NCBI GenBank assembly: GCA_002470645.1
Contig: DKNE01000021.1
Coordinates: 1 to 28,644, forward strand
Direction: 5' to 3'
DNA length: 28,644 nucleotides
Source: Patescibacteria group bacterium UBA7396
Lineage (GTDB): Bacteria > Patescibacteriota > Gracilibacteria > BD1-5 > UBA6164
In this document: positions 18,097-27,120 of the stretch, one piece after another
Layout of the letters: each line of letters starts with the position of its first letter
Numbering within the stretch: position 1 is the stretch's first letter
Position numbers and translations under genes: made by a program
The notes under the pieces: model-generated
The model's database searches: none
Seen by the model: only the letters and a program-made list of their open reading frames with translations
Told to the model about the DNA's origin: nothing

Positions 18097-18661
18097 TATA
18101 TTTAATTTATTTCTTGATTATTTTTATATTTGGCTTTTTCTATTTTTTATTATTTGGGCTATCTATAATGATTTAAAAGATAGAAAAAGTGAAAAATATT
18201 TTTCTGAATGGGAAAAAATAAGACAAAAAGCATTTGATTTTTATTGAAGATATTGTTCTGATTGTTGAATTTGTGGAAACTTACAAGTTCATCATAAAAT
18301 TCCTAAATCAATGTGATGAAGTGATGATATTTCAAATTTAATAATTTTATGTAAAGATTGTCACGAAAAAGAACATTGATATAAATTTGATGAGACTCAA
18401 ATAAATTCAGGAAAAATAGTAAGTATAAAAATGAAAAGAATAAATGAAGCAATATCTAAAAATGAAAAATTAACTATTATTTATAATAATACTTTCAAAT
18501 GAGAAACTATAAAAAGAGAAATAATGCCTATTGAGCTATATAAATGAGAATATAAAACAAAAACTTGAAAAACTTGATACCATTGGACTATAAGAGCATT
18601 TTGTTATTTAAGAAATTGAGAAAGACATTTTCAGTTAAGAAAAATAAAAGATATTTTATAA
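18080..18661 (+). CDS. Membrane-anchored HNH nuclease fused to a WYL-like domain, 193 aa
   Basis: N-terminal membrane span about residues 7-30 (LFLDYFYIWLFLFFIIWAIY). A classic HNH domain follows: RYCSDCGICGNLQVHHKIP with zinc cysteines 59, 62, 65, paired histidines 71 and 72, then NLIILCKDCHEKEHG with Cys91, Cys94, His95, His99. The C-terminal part (about 125-193) has the pattern of a WYL ligand-sensing domain: IIYNNTFKGETIKREIMPIE, then WTIRAFCYLRNGERHFQLRK. WYL domains bind nucleic-acid or nucleotide ligands and regulate many defence systems. The ATG at 18080 lies inside the preceding gene; a GTG at 18053 would add nine residues. I do not know this domain combination. Confidence 0.82.
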
Positions 18662-18670
18662 TTATTATTT

Positions 18671-19276
18671 ATGCAAACACTCTTCCTCTCAGACACTCAC
18701 TGAGAACTCCATAATTACATAAACGAAATAAATTTTTCAAATATAGATTTGATAGTTTTGTTGTGAGATAATTATGTTGAAGATTTAGAATTACTAAAAA
18801 ATATAAATATCAAAAAAATAGGAGTTTTATGAAATCATACACCTTATGAAAATACCAAGCAAAAAATAGATATTTTTGAAACCTATAATATTGAAAATAT
18901 TGAATGAAAAATTTTTGAATTTAATAATTATACTTTCTTGTGAATCCCTTGAAAAACAAAATATTTACTTTATGAAACTTTGAAAGACAAACAAAAATCT
19001 TTAAAACCAAATCAAGAAAAAATAAACGAAATAGAAATTGAATTAGATGAAATTTTAAATAAAAAAGCTGATATAATTATTTCTCATTTTCCTTGCTTTT
19101 GAATAATGGATAATCCAGCTTCAATGTCTCATAGATGATTAAAAGTATTAGAAAAATATATTGAAATAAATAACCCAAGATATTTATTTCATTGACATTT
19201 ACATACTCAAAAAGAAACTTATTATTATAATACTAAAATAACACAAATTTTTATGTATAAAATTTTTAATTTCTAA
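18671..19276 (+). CDS. Calcineurin-like metallophosphoesterase, 201 aa
   Basis: Metal-binding motifs in order: LFLSDTHGELH (Asp8, His10), IVLLGDNYVED (Gly32-Asp33), VLGNHTPYE (Asn55-His56; the usual GNHD is GNHT, where the missing Asp would normally help catalysis), ISHFPCFG (His) and LFHGHLHTQ (GHxH). Shape fits the small bacterial single-domain phosphodiesterases. The substrate cannot be told from sequence; nucleic-acid ends or cyclic nucleotides are both possible. Nine nt after the HNH-WYL gene, so it is part of the same operon. Confidence 0.88.
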
Positions 19277-19286
19277 TAATATAATT

Positions 19287-20453
19287 ATGAATTACCAAAA
19301 ATATACTGATATAAATATTCCAAATGATATGGAATTAAAACAAATTTTTATAGCTCAAAATACATTTAATTATTGAATGATTTTAGCCAAAAATGATATT
19401 ATTAAGGTTTATAAAAATGGTACCCAAATATGAAAAAACTTAGTTTGATATGGATGAAACTATTGAATTATTTCAAATAATTGAAATATAGTTTCTCATC
19501 TATGGAGAAAAGAAAATTGACAAAGTGAAGCTATAAAATCTATTTCTATTAATTGAATTATTCCTAAAGATGAATATATATTTTTTTGATTTCCACAAGA
19601 TTTTTATAGAACAAAAGATTGAGAATATTTATTTGCAAGAGCTCAAAATCTTGATGGAAGTGAAGAATATATGACAAAAAATTGAGAAATAATATTTAAT
19701 ATGAAATATATAGAAGATTGGAACTATAACATACAATGAGATTTTATTATAAAAAACAAAAATGATAATAATATTTATTTAAATTTAGATATTTTATTAT
19801 TTAAAATTCCTGAATGATGAAAATTAGAAGATTTAAAATTATTTGATAATTTAGAATGGAGCTTAGTTTATGAAAAAAATGATATTTTTTATGTAATTAA
19901 AAATTGAATAAATATAAAACAAATAGTTTTAGAAAAATGACTTATTCGTGATGGTAGTTTATTTTTAAATAAAAATTGAGATAGATTATATTCTCGTATT
20001 TTAATAGATACAGAAAGTGACGATAAATATTGAATCAGTATTAACTGAGCAAAACCAGTAATATTATTTGCTTATCCAGATAATAATATTTTCTGGTCAA
20101 ATGATAAAAATTCAATTATTTATAAATGAGGAAGTTTAGAAAAAAGAAAATTTTTTGTTTTTCAAGATGAAAATATAATTTTTGAGTCAAAAAATTTACA
20201 TGATAGTGAAAGTATACTTTATTTATGAGATATTAAATGATTTGAAAATGAAGATACAAATTTATTATTCAGGATTGGAGGAGATAAACATGTAGAATAT
20301 TATGTAAAATACAATAAATTAAAAGAAAAAATCCAAAAAGATTTTGATAAAATAGATAGTTTAGTAATTTGAGATGATTGAGTTGTAAAATTTATTTGAT
20401 ATAAATGAGATGAAATTGGATTATATTATTTTTATAGAGATTCTAAAAATTAA
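19287..20453 (+). CDS. Hypothetical beta-rich protein, 388 aa
   Basis: ATG at 19287, 10 nt after the phosphoesterase stop; last gene of the operon before a terminator. About 25 TGA glycines. The sequence alternates short hydrophobic strands with Gly/Asn/Asp turns (KVYKNGTQIGKNLVGYG, IYKGGSLEKRKFFVFQ, VIGDDGVVKFIGYKGDE), resembling degenerate propeller or WG-like repeats rather than an enzyme. No signal peptide, Cys cluster or membrane span. I do not recognise the family. Position suggests it works with the two nucleases and the phosphoesterase, for example as a sensor or scaffold; this is inference only. Confidence 0.72.
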
Positions 20454-20535
20454 AGAATCTCCCTATCTTTCCTTTCTCACCTCAACTTTTATAAATTTAT
20501 CAGAAATTCAAGTTTCACCATTTTAGAAAGAGCAG

Positions 20536-20567
20536 TCAGTGAAAATTTATTTTCACTGATTTTTTTG
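20536..20567 (+). terminator. Terminator of the 16906-20453 operon
   Basis: Stem TCAGTGAAAA (20536-20545) with TTTTCACTGA (20550-20559), 4-nt loop, then a T run. Confidence 0.85.
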
Positions 20568-20582
20568 TGTTTTTTGCAATTA

Positions 20583-21059
20583 ATGAATACATATGATAAA
20601 CTTTTTGTGATACTTTTTATTTTACTTTATTCGTATTTTATCATGGCAGAAGTATTTTGAAATCACGATCGATATATTGAGAATATTGATGTCAAATGAG
20701 ATAAAGTTCCAGATTGATTCAATGAAAATCAGATAAAGGAGAAAGCAAAAAATTATGTCGAAAAGAGATTACAAGAATGAATTTCTAAAGAAGGCTATGA
20801 TAAATTACTTAAAAATATAAAAAAATTATTAGAAAGACAAGATATAGAAAGACTCAATCTTACTGAAGAACTAGAATGAGAAATAATACAAAAAACAAGA
20901 GAAGAGTTAGATAAAGAAGCTTTGATACAACAAGCAAAAACAATTCTTTATGAAAAGTTATGATTACATAAAAATCTCAATCAAAATAGTAAAACTGAAA
21001 ACTTTTTAAAATGAATCGTTGATGTTTTAGTTATTGATAATTATGATTTAGCAATTTAG
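20583..21059 (+). CDS. Membrane or secreted helical protein, possibly 5' part of a TAG-interrupted kinase gene
   Basis: 158 aa as read. N-terminal hydrophobic stretch (KLFVILFILLYSYFIMAEV, residues 6-24) acts as signal peptide or anchor; the rest is charged and helical (ENQIKEKAKNYVEKR, DKLLKNIKKLLERQ), ending LVIDNYDLAI before TAG (21057-21059). The same reading frame stays open after TAG for another 435 codons and encodes the kinase-like domain. UAG is a true stop in code 25, so either this is an independent short gene, or a CAG (Gln) to TAG change split one 594-residue protein. The abrupt end in mid-domain and the immediate coding character afterwards favour the second. Confidence 0.7.
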
Positions 21060-21107
21060 ATTTGGCAAACAAATGGAAAAGTTGTTATTGATGCGTTAAA
21101 AACTCTC

Positions 21108-22367
21108 ATGAGTTGAGATTCACTCAAACAAATAGCTCAAGCTTTATGAGAAAGCCTTATGAGTTTATTTTCTTGAAATGCTTATGAGAAATGAAAGGCA
21201 GTATGAGAACTCTGACTCGTTACAACATGAATATGATTAACAGCAGTCGTATGAAGAAAAGCATTTAAAGTTTGAATGAAAGAAATAGTAAAACACACAG
21301 CAAAAAAAGAAGCACTTATGAATACTCCTGAAATAAAATGAATTATTTCAGAAACAAATAAAAAGATTGAAAATATTTTACCGAAAAAAGAAGTTGATTT
21401 TAATAAAATGCCTGTAGAAGATATAGCAAAATTGTGAGAAAAAGAAAGATTAGAAGCAGGAAGTTTTTTTCTTCAAAGAAAACTGACTCCAGAACAAGAA
21501 AAAGCAATCATAAAAGCATATGAAGTTTGATTTCCAAATAAGGATTGAAAATTTGATATTTGAGATTTAAGAAAAAAATATATAATACTTGAGAAGGCTT
21601 GATTTAATGATAATGAAATCAGAACACTTATGGAAAAATGAGTTTGTAGAAAAGAGAAATTACCGAGTTTAAATTCTTTGTATTCTCATCCAAAATATAG
21701 CTTCTTAGAAAAATATAAGGAAGTCTTATGAGAAAATCTAAGTTTAGATGATATTGTTTGAGAGTGAACACAAGCAATTATTATGAAACATCCAACCAAT
21801 GAAAAACTTGTTGTAAAGATAGCAAAACCTTGAGAAGTTGATGATATAATGAAAGAGTTTCATAATCATAATTTGTTTTATGAAAAATGGAAAAATTGAA
21901 TAAAAAACTGACTTATTGATGACACCATAAAAGTTCCGAAAGTTCAAAAATGAGAAAAGGACGGATATTTTTTTATAGAAAAAATAGATTGACAAAGCTT
22001 ATATTCAAAAACATTAATTGATAGATTTTCACATAAATTATCAATAGAAGATTTAGAACAAATATGAAAACTAGATGATAAACAAGTAAGAGAATTTTTA
22101 AAGAAAAAATTAAATGAAACAGATTCATATTTGGATCAAATAATTGAAGATTATTCACTTGATAACTTAATGGAATTATTAGGAAATACATATAAAATAA
22201 GAAAGGAAACTTGAAAAATATGATGAACTCCGTTAGATAATGCAATAAAAGCTTTAAGAGAAAGTGGAATCGCTCACAATGATTTACATCCTTGAAATAT
22301 TATGATAGATAGCACTTGAAATATTTATATGATAGATTTTGGTAGAATTAAAGAATTTAGTAAATAA
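21108..22367 (+). CDS. Protein-kinase-like protein, 419 aa from the first ATG after TAG
   Basis: Helical N-terminal region with a hydrophobic glycine-rich stretch (GELGLVTTGIGLTAVV, about residues 34-49), then a kinase-like fold. Landmarks are a glycine loop in DIVGEGTQAIIMKHP, ATP-binding Lys237 in KLVVKIAKP, catalytic loop AHNDLHPGN (His390, Asp392, Asn397) and metal-binding DFG (410-412). The HxDLHPGN form is shared with UbiB/ABC1 and aminoglycoside-phosphotransferase-like kinases, so the substrate is open. It lies in frame with the preceding gene across TAG 21057-21059; if translated alone it needs the ATG at 21108, which has no clear ribosome site. The kinase core itself is intact. Confidence 0.8.
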
Positions 22368-22376
22368 TTTTAAATT

Positions 22377-22895
22377 ATGAATATAGTAACAAAAGATACA
22401 AGAGAGTTGACAGATGTTGCTCCTATAAACTTTCAAGCAAAAAAAATTATTTTTTATGAAATGAAAATTACATGAAATTTTGCTTGAGATATTGAAGATA
22501 TGGTACAATGAAATTTTTATTTTGTATGAAAAAACACAAAAAAAATTTCTTTTAATAGCGATATAGAAGTTTTTGATATGTGATGAAACTTTTTTGTAGT
22601 TGAATATGATAATGAAACTATAAGAAATCAGGATATTGCATTATTAAAACAAAGATTTGAGGAAAGTTGAAAATTCGCAAAAGAGTTAGAAGAAAAAAGA
22701 CAAATTCCAACTTTTGATTGATATTTTGAATATGATGGAAAATATTATATTATTGTTAATGGACTCAATAAACTTACTGATGAAATAAATCCAGAAAAAG
22801 GAATTTATAAATGAGTCATTATAAATCCAAGTAAATATTTTGAAGTTGAAAATGAAACAAAACAAGTTGCTTGAAAAGTAGATTGAATTTTATAA
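22377..22895 (+). CDS. Hypothetical protein, 172 aa
   Basis: Starts 9 nt after the kinase stop and ends 10 nt before the hydrolase, so it is the middle gene of an operon. Beta-rich beginning (KKIIFYEMKITGNFAGDIED), a charged helix (LLKQRFEESGKFAKELEEK) and strand pairs (GYFEYDGKYYIIVNGLNK). No membrane span, Cys cluster or catalytic motif. The family is not recognised. Could be a kinase substrate or partner judged by position only. Confidence 0.68.
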
Positions 22896-22905
22896 AAAAA
22901 TAATT

Positions 22906-23826
22906 ATGGAAACAAAAGAACATATGAATATTCAAAGACAAGATCATATTATTGAATGAATCTATTGAGATAAGGAAATAAAAATCTCATCTTTTCCATG
23001 TGAAAATAATGATAATATCGTTATTAATATACATGGGACTTTTTGAAGTCTCACAGGATCAAATAATAAATATCTCAATTTTGCTGAAAATCTTCAACAA
23101 AATCAACTCACTTGAAGTGTTTTGTACGCATCATCGAGAAAAGACTGAGAAATAGATACGACTGTAACGGATAGATACAAACAAAAACAAGCTAGATTTC
23201 TATGAAAAACTTTTCATGATGAGCTAGAAGACGCAAGAAGAGTAGTAATGTGGGTAATCGAAAATGCTTCAAAAAACTTTGGAATTCAGAGGGAAAAACT
23301 AAAAATTACTCTGAACGGAAATTCTCTTTGAGGAATACTCGCTTTTTATCTTGCGAGTGAATTTCCTGAAATAAAAAATATTTCCACTGTCTGAACATGA
23401 CTCAGACTAGAAATAAAAGATGTTCCTATTTTAAATACATTTCCAGATGCGAGCGAAATTATTCAAAAACTTCAAGGATTTAGGTGAAAATTTTTAATGC
23501 AGTATTGAGATAAGGATGATGTTTTTACTCCAGAAGCATTTGAGAGTTTTTATAAAAATGTAGGAACTCAAGAAAAATCTTTTCTTCATATGCTTTGAGT
23601 GGATCATACTTTTTGAAAAGTATCATGAGAAACTTCATCTACACCTTATAAACAAGTCTTTGAATCACTCAAAACTCTCTTAAAAACTTGAGAACTTGTT
23701 TCAGGAGAATTGAATATGCATACTGAAGTACAACAAGCAGTCTCAGATACAAAATGACTTGTAGACTGAGCACTCCTTGATAGTTATTTCTCACCTGATA
23801 ATGACGATATAAAACTCATTTGATAA
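22906..23826 (+). CDS. Alpha/beta hydrolase, 306 aa
   Basis: Oxyanion-hole strand VINIHGTFGSLTGSN, nucleophile elbow LNGNSLGGILAFYL (Ser140), acid in QYGDKDDVFTP (Asp204) and His234 in GVDHTFGK: a complete catalytic triad in the expected order. Resembles prolyl-oligopeptidase/dienelactone-hydrolase-like enzymes; substrate unknown. The final codons read ATT TGA TAA, where TGA is a terminal Gly. It is slightly richer in GC and in CTC/GAC codons than its neighbours, so it may have a different recent origin. Last gene of the kinase operon. Confidence 0.88.
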
Positions 23827-23836
23827 TAAAAAAATT

Positions 23837-23868
23837 AAAAGCAAGTAATGTAAGTTACTTGCTTTTTT
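23837..23868 (+). terminator. Terminator of the kinase-hydrolase operon
   Basis: Stem AAAAGCAAGTAA (23837-23848) with TTACTTGCTTTT (23855-23866), 6-nt loop, T run. Confidence 0.9.
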
Positions 23869-24024
23869 GTTGTCTGAAAAATAAGAGATAAATATGTATG
23901 TACTCATAAAAATCTGTAAAGATAAAAATTGCGGATTATTTATATTTTTCTTAAAACTTCAATCTTTATGTAGTTAGGTGTTATTCATGTTTGACTATTA
24001 TAATATTTTTATCAACACAAAGCC

Positions 24025-24054
24025 AAAATCTCAAGTTTTAACTTGAGATTTTTT
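24025..24054. terminator. Terminator after the RhuM-like gene
   Basis: Stem AAAATCTCAAGTT (24025-24037) with AACTTGAGATTTT (24040-24052). T runs on both strands, longer on plus; it lies 8 nt past the stop of the minus-strand gene. Confidence 0.75.
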
Positions 24055-24059
24055 ATGTT

Positions 24060-24674
24060 TTAAATCTTTTTTAGTTCTGCAATACTTTCTAAAGCTTCTT
24101 TACTTTGGAGTTTATAATAAATATCTTTTGTTTTTCCACTTTCTGGTAAACTATCTTCATCATATTTTTGGAGTAAAAGCCAAGAATTTGTATATTTAGT
24201 AATGATATCTAAAAGTCATAATGCTTCATCTTTTCAAATATCTCCAGAAGAAATAGCTTTTTTTACTAAAGCAAGAGTGTTTTCTAGCTCTTTGTATCAT
24301 TTTTCTTGTAATCTTTTTTGATTTATAGCATATCAAGAAATTAAATATTGTTTTAAAATAGAAGTTGCCCAAATTCTGAATTGAGTTCATTCAAGAGATT
24401 TTACTCTGTATCAAACTGAAATAATTACATCAAGATTATAAAAAGCTACTGGTTTATCAGAATTTGCAATATGCAAAAAATGCATATTGCTTTCTTTTTC
24501 TAATTCTTTTTCTTTAAAAATATTATTTATATGTCTTGAAATCACTGATTGATCTCTTCAAAATAATATTTGCATATCTCATTGTGATAGCCAAACACTT
24601 TCATTTTCAAGTCTAACTTGTATTTCAGCAAGTCCATTTTTTGCTTTATAAATTTTTATCTCTCAAGTATTCAT
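24060..24674 (-). CDS. RhuM (virulence protein) family protein, 204 aa
   Basis: Matches the RhuM family pattern: AEIQVRLENESVWLSQGDMQ, LFGRDQSVISRHINNIF (helix-turn-helix-like), a variable middle, then FYNLDVIISVGYRVKSLEGT and QFRIWATSILKQYLISGY. Longer relatives continue into a Fic/Doc domain after a segment like KDEALGLLDIITKYTNSWLLLQKYDEDSLPESG; here that linker is present but the protein ends about 23 residues later (LESIAELKKI), so the Fic part is absent. The only cargo gene on the minus strand besides the recombinase. Biochemical role of RhuM is not established; its DNA-binding-like start and Fic fusions suggest a regulator or toxin-related role. Confidence 0.88.
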
Positions 24675-24740
24675 AATGATAATTTTAAAAGTTAAGTATA
24701 AACATATTATATGCTTTTATATATAATTCCAAAGTTTTTT

Positions 24741-24767
24741 TTGCAAATTTTCAAAAATAAATATACT
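24741..24767 (+). promoter_or_regulatory. Promoter of the small two-gene module
   Basis: TTGCAA, 15-nt spacer, TATACT, 31 nt before the ATG at 24799. The sequence around it (TTGCAAATTTTCAAAA, TATACTAAAAA) closely resembles the RNA-module promoters at 16075 and 25340, so it may be a diverged remnant of that module. Confidence 0.65.
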
Positions 24768-24798
24768 AAAAATGTATTTAATAATTAAAATTGAAATT

Positions 24799-24957
24799 AT
24801 GGAAACTAAATTAGATATGTCATTATATATGACTTGAGATGAGTTGGTTGAAAAATTAAATAAAAAAATAGAAAATAGATGAAAGTTACTAAAAAAACAA
24901 TTAAAAGAAGATAGAAAAAATTTTACCCCTAATTTTAAAAATCTAACTTATGTATAG
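24799..24957 (+). CDS. Small protein, 52 aa, candidate antitoxin
   Basis: METKLDMSLYMTGDELVEK start, lysine-rich helix, ending FKNLTYV. Its stop overlaps the next start by 8 nt (ATGTATAG), a coupling common in toxin-antitoxin operons. Two TGA glycines. No DNA-binding motif can be named. The antitoxin role rests on size, order and coupling only. Confidence 0.55.
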
Positions 24958-25297
24958 TAATTATAAAATCATATTTTCAAATAAAGTTGAAGCAAATTTA
25001 GATGATTTTATTAATTATATGTGAGATAATTGTAGATATAGGGATTCTTGACTGTATGATGAAGATTTGATAGTAAATGAATTTGTAAATGATATTAAAG
25101 ATTTTGTTGAAAAATTGAGATTTACAATTGAAAATAAGATAAATAATTGAATATTATGACAAATTGAAGTTTCAAATGATTTTTATGAAGAAACGAAATT
25201 AGTTATATTTTTAAGAAGTTATAATATTGTCTGTAAATGCAGAAAATGGAAAAAAGAAAAAATAGTTTCTATTGATGATATACATATAAAAACTTAA
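24950..25297 (+). CDS. Small protein, 115 aa, possible RelE/ParE-like toxin
   Basis: Beginning YKIIFSNKVEANLDDFINYM has the strand-helix pattern of RelE/ParE toxins (a strand with a conserved Ser, then a helix). The end KLVIFLRSYNIVCKCRKWKKEKIVSIDDIHIK looks like the family's terminal strands. The middle is longer and more acidic than usual. If correct, it would be an mRNA interferase or gyrase inhibitor neutralised by the 52-residue protein. The similarity is by pattern, not certain. Confidence 0.55.
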
Positions 25298-25315
25298 AAA
25301 CTGAAGTTTAATCTG

Positions 25316-25341
25316 AAAAGCCAAATGGCTTTTATTTTTTT
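25316..25341 (+). terminator. Terminator opening RNA module B
   Basis: Same hairpin as in module A: AAAAGCC, loop AAAT, GGCTTTT, then T run. Ends the small two-gene transcript. Confidence 0.85.
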
Positions 25342-25367
25342 GCAAAAATTTCAAAACTTTATATACT
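25340..25367 (+). promoter_or_regulatory. Promoter of structured RNA, module B
   Basis: TTGCAA (25340-25345), 16-nt spacer identical to module A, TATACT (25362-25367). Confidence 0.7.
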
Positions 25368-25372
25368 AAAAA

Positions 25373-25522
25373 GTTCTAAAATATTACATAAAAATTACGA
25401 AAGTAGTTTAACTTTGACCTTAGAAAAGGGTAACTTAGGTTACTCGCCCTTTTTGTTGATGTTAAAGTTAAACAAAATTGTAATGTTTTAGCGAACACTG
25501 AGGACTTAAGTTACCCTTTTTT
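25373..25522 (+). ncRNA. Unrecognised structured RNA, copy B
   Basis: Same layout as copy A. P1: 25376-25388 with 25479-25491. P2: 25406-25418 with 25461-25473, GTTTAACTTTGAC pairing GTTAAAGTTAAAC with one G-U. P3: 25486-25497 with 25522-25533. Loop-loop helix: 25425-25439 with 25505-25519, identical to A. P2 differs from copy A on both arms with pairing kept, while flanking and loop bases are nearly unchanged: direct sign that the helix is under selection. It ends in a run of six T that may terminate transcription. Confidence 0.68.
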
Positions 25523-25588
25523 GTTTGCTAAAATATAAAAAGATATATAATATTTTAAAAGTTTATATTTTATTGTAATTTTAAATAT

Positions 25589-26059
25589 ATGGAAAAATGA
25601 GTTTTTGAATTTAAACTAGATTCTCACGATATTCAAGAAATGGAATTTCAAAAGATTTTAAATTTTGATATCTCTATGGATAATATTCAAGAAAATGATA
25701 AATATTATTATAATGAGTCTCTCAAAAGTAAAAATGATTACAAAAAATCTATTCAAAATATTATTATTGCAATAAAATTAAATTGAAAAATACTTAAATA
25801 TCATTTAATTTTATTAGATATTTTATCAGAATTAAAAAGATGATTAGAGGATAATAAACAACTATTAGAAAATAAAAGGAATGAAAATTCTAATATTGAT
25901 TATATAAGAAAAATAAGCCAAGAAAGTTTTCAATATTCTTTAATATTAATTCAAATTGAAAATTTTCTCAATTCAGAACTAGATTTATTTGTAAAAAATA
26001 ATTTTAGCAATGATGATAATGTATTATTTGTGAATAAATTGAATAATTTTTTAAAATAG
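25589..26059 (+). CDS. Hypothetical helical protein, 156 aa
   Basis: Begins MEKGVFEFKLDSHDIQE, the GTT codon preceded by a TGA Gly. The rest is amphipathic helix (NIIIAIKLNGKILKYHLIL, LEDNKQLLENKRNE, SLILIQIENFLNSELDLF), suggesting a helical bundle or coiled coil. No catalytic motif or membrane span. Follows RNA module B; ends 29 nt before the WG-repeat gene and may be co-transcribed with it. Not recognised. Confidence 0.65.
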
Positions 26060-26088
26060 TATTTATTTTATTTTTTAATTTTAAATGT

Positions 26089-27120
26089 ATGGATAATTAT
26101 GAAGGAAAAACTTGAAATATAGTTATTGATTATATTTATGATCGGATTTGTGGTTTTTCAGAATGATTAGCTAGAGTTGTAAAAAATTGAAAATGGTGAT
26201 TTATAGATAAAAATTGAAATGTTGTTATTGATTTTATTTATGATCAAGTTTGGGGCTTTTCAGAATGATTATGTTCAGTTAAAAAAAATTGAAGACGGTG
26301 ATTTATAGATAAAAATTGAAATGTAGTTATTGATTTTATTTATGATGGTGTTTGAGATTTTTCTTATTGATTAGCTAGAGTTGAAAAAAATTGAAAATGG
26401 TGATTTATAGATAAAAATTGAAATGTTGTTATTGATTTTATTTATGATCAAGTTTGGGGCTTTTCAGAATGATTAGGTGATGTTAAAAAAAATTGAAAAT
26501 GGTGATTTATAGATAAAAATTGAAATGTTGTTATTGATTTTATTTATGATGATTTTTGATATTTTTCAGAATGATTAGGTGATGTTAGAAAAAATTGATT
26601 ATGGGGATTTATAGATAAAAATTGAAATGTAGCTATTGATTTTATTTATGATGATGTTTGAGATTTTTCAGAATGATTATCTGGTGTTAGAAAAAATTGA
26701 TTATGGGGATTTATAGATAAAAATTGAAATGTAGTTATTGATTTTATTTATGATGGTTTTTTAAATTTTTCTTATTGATTAGCTAGAGTTAAAAAAAATT
26801 GAAGACGGTGATTTATAAATAAAAATTGAAATGTAGTTATTGATTTTATTTATGATGAAATCCGGGAATTTTCAGAATGATTAGCTAAAGTTGAAAAAAA
26901 TTGAAAATGGTGATTTATAAATAAAAATTGAAATGTAGTTATTGATTTTATTTATGATCGAATTTGAGATTTTTCAGAATGATTATGTTCAGTTAAAAAA
27001 AATTGAAAATGGTGATTTATAGATAAGAATTGAGATATAGTTATTGATTGTATTTATGATGGTGTTTTAGATTTTTCAGAATGATTAGCTGGTGTTGAAA
27101 AAAATTGAAAATGGTGATTT
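26089..27120 (+). repeat. Tandem 102-nt WG repeats
   Basis: The segment GATAAAAATTGAAATG and its surroundings recur every 102 nt (for example 26206 and 26308) through the WG-repeat gene. High DNA identity between units suggests recent expansion, and makes copy number prone to change and to assembly error. Confidence 0.92.

Noticed and set aside
21744..22508. Three minus-strand open frames inside the kinase and following gene
   Set aside because: They have standard-code lengths only by chance and no domain signal; the plus strand is clearly coding.
26089..27120. WG repeats as a CRISPR array or minisatellite
   Set aside because: 102-nt units have no spacer structure and encode a continuous repeat protein.
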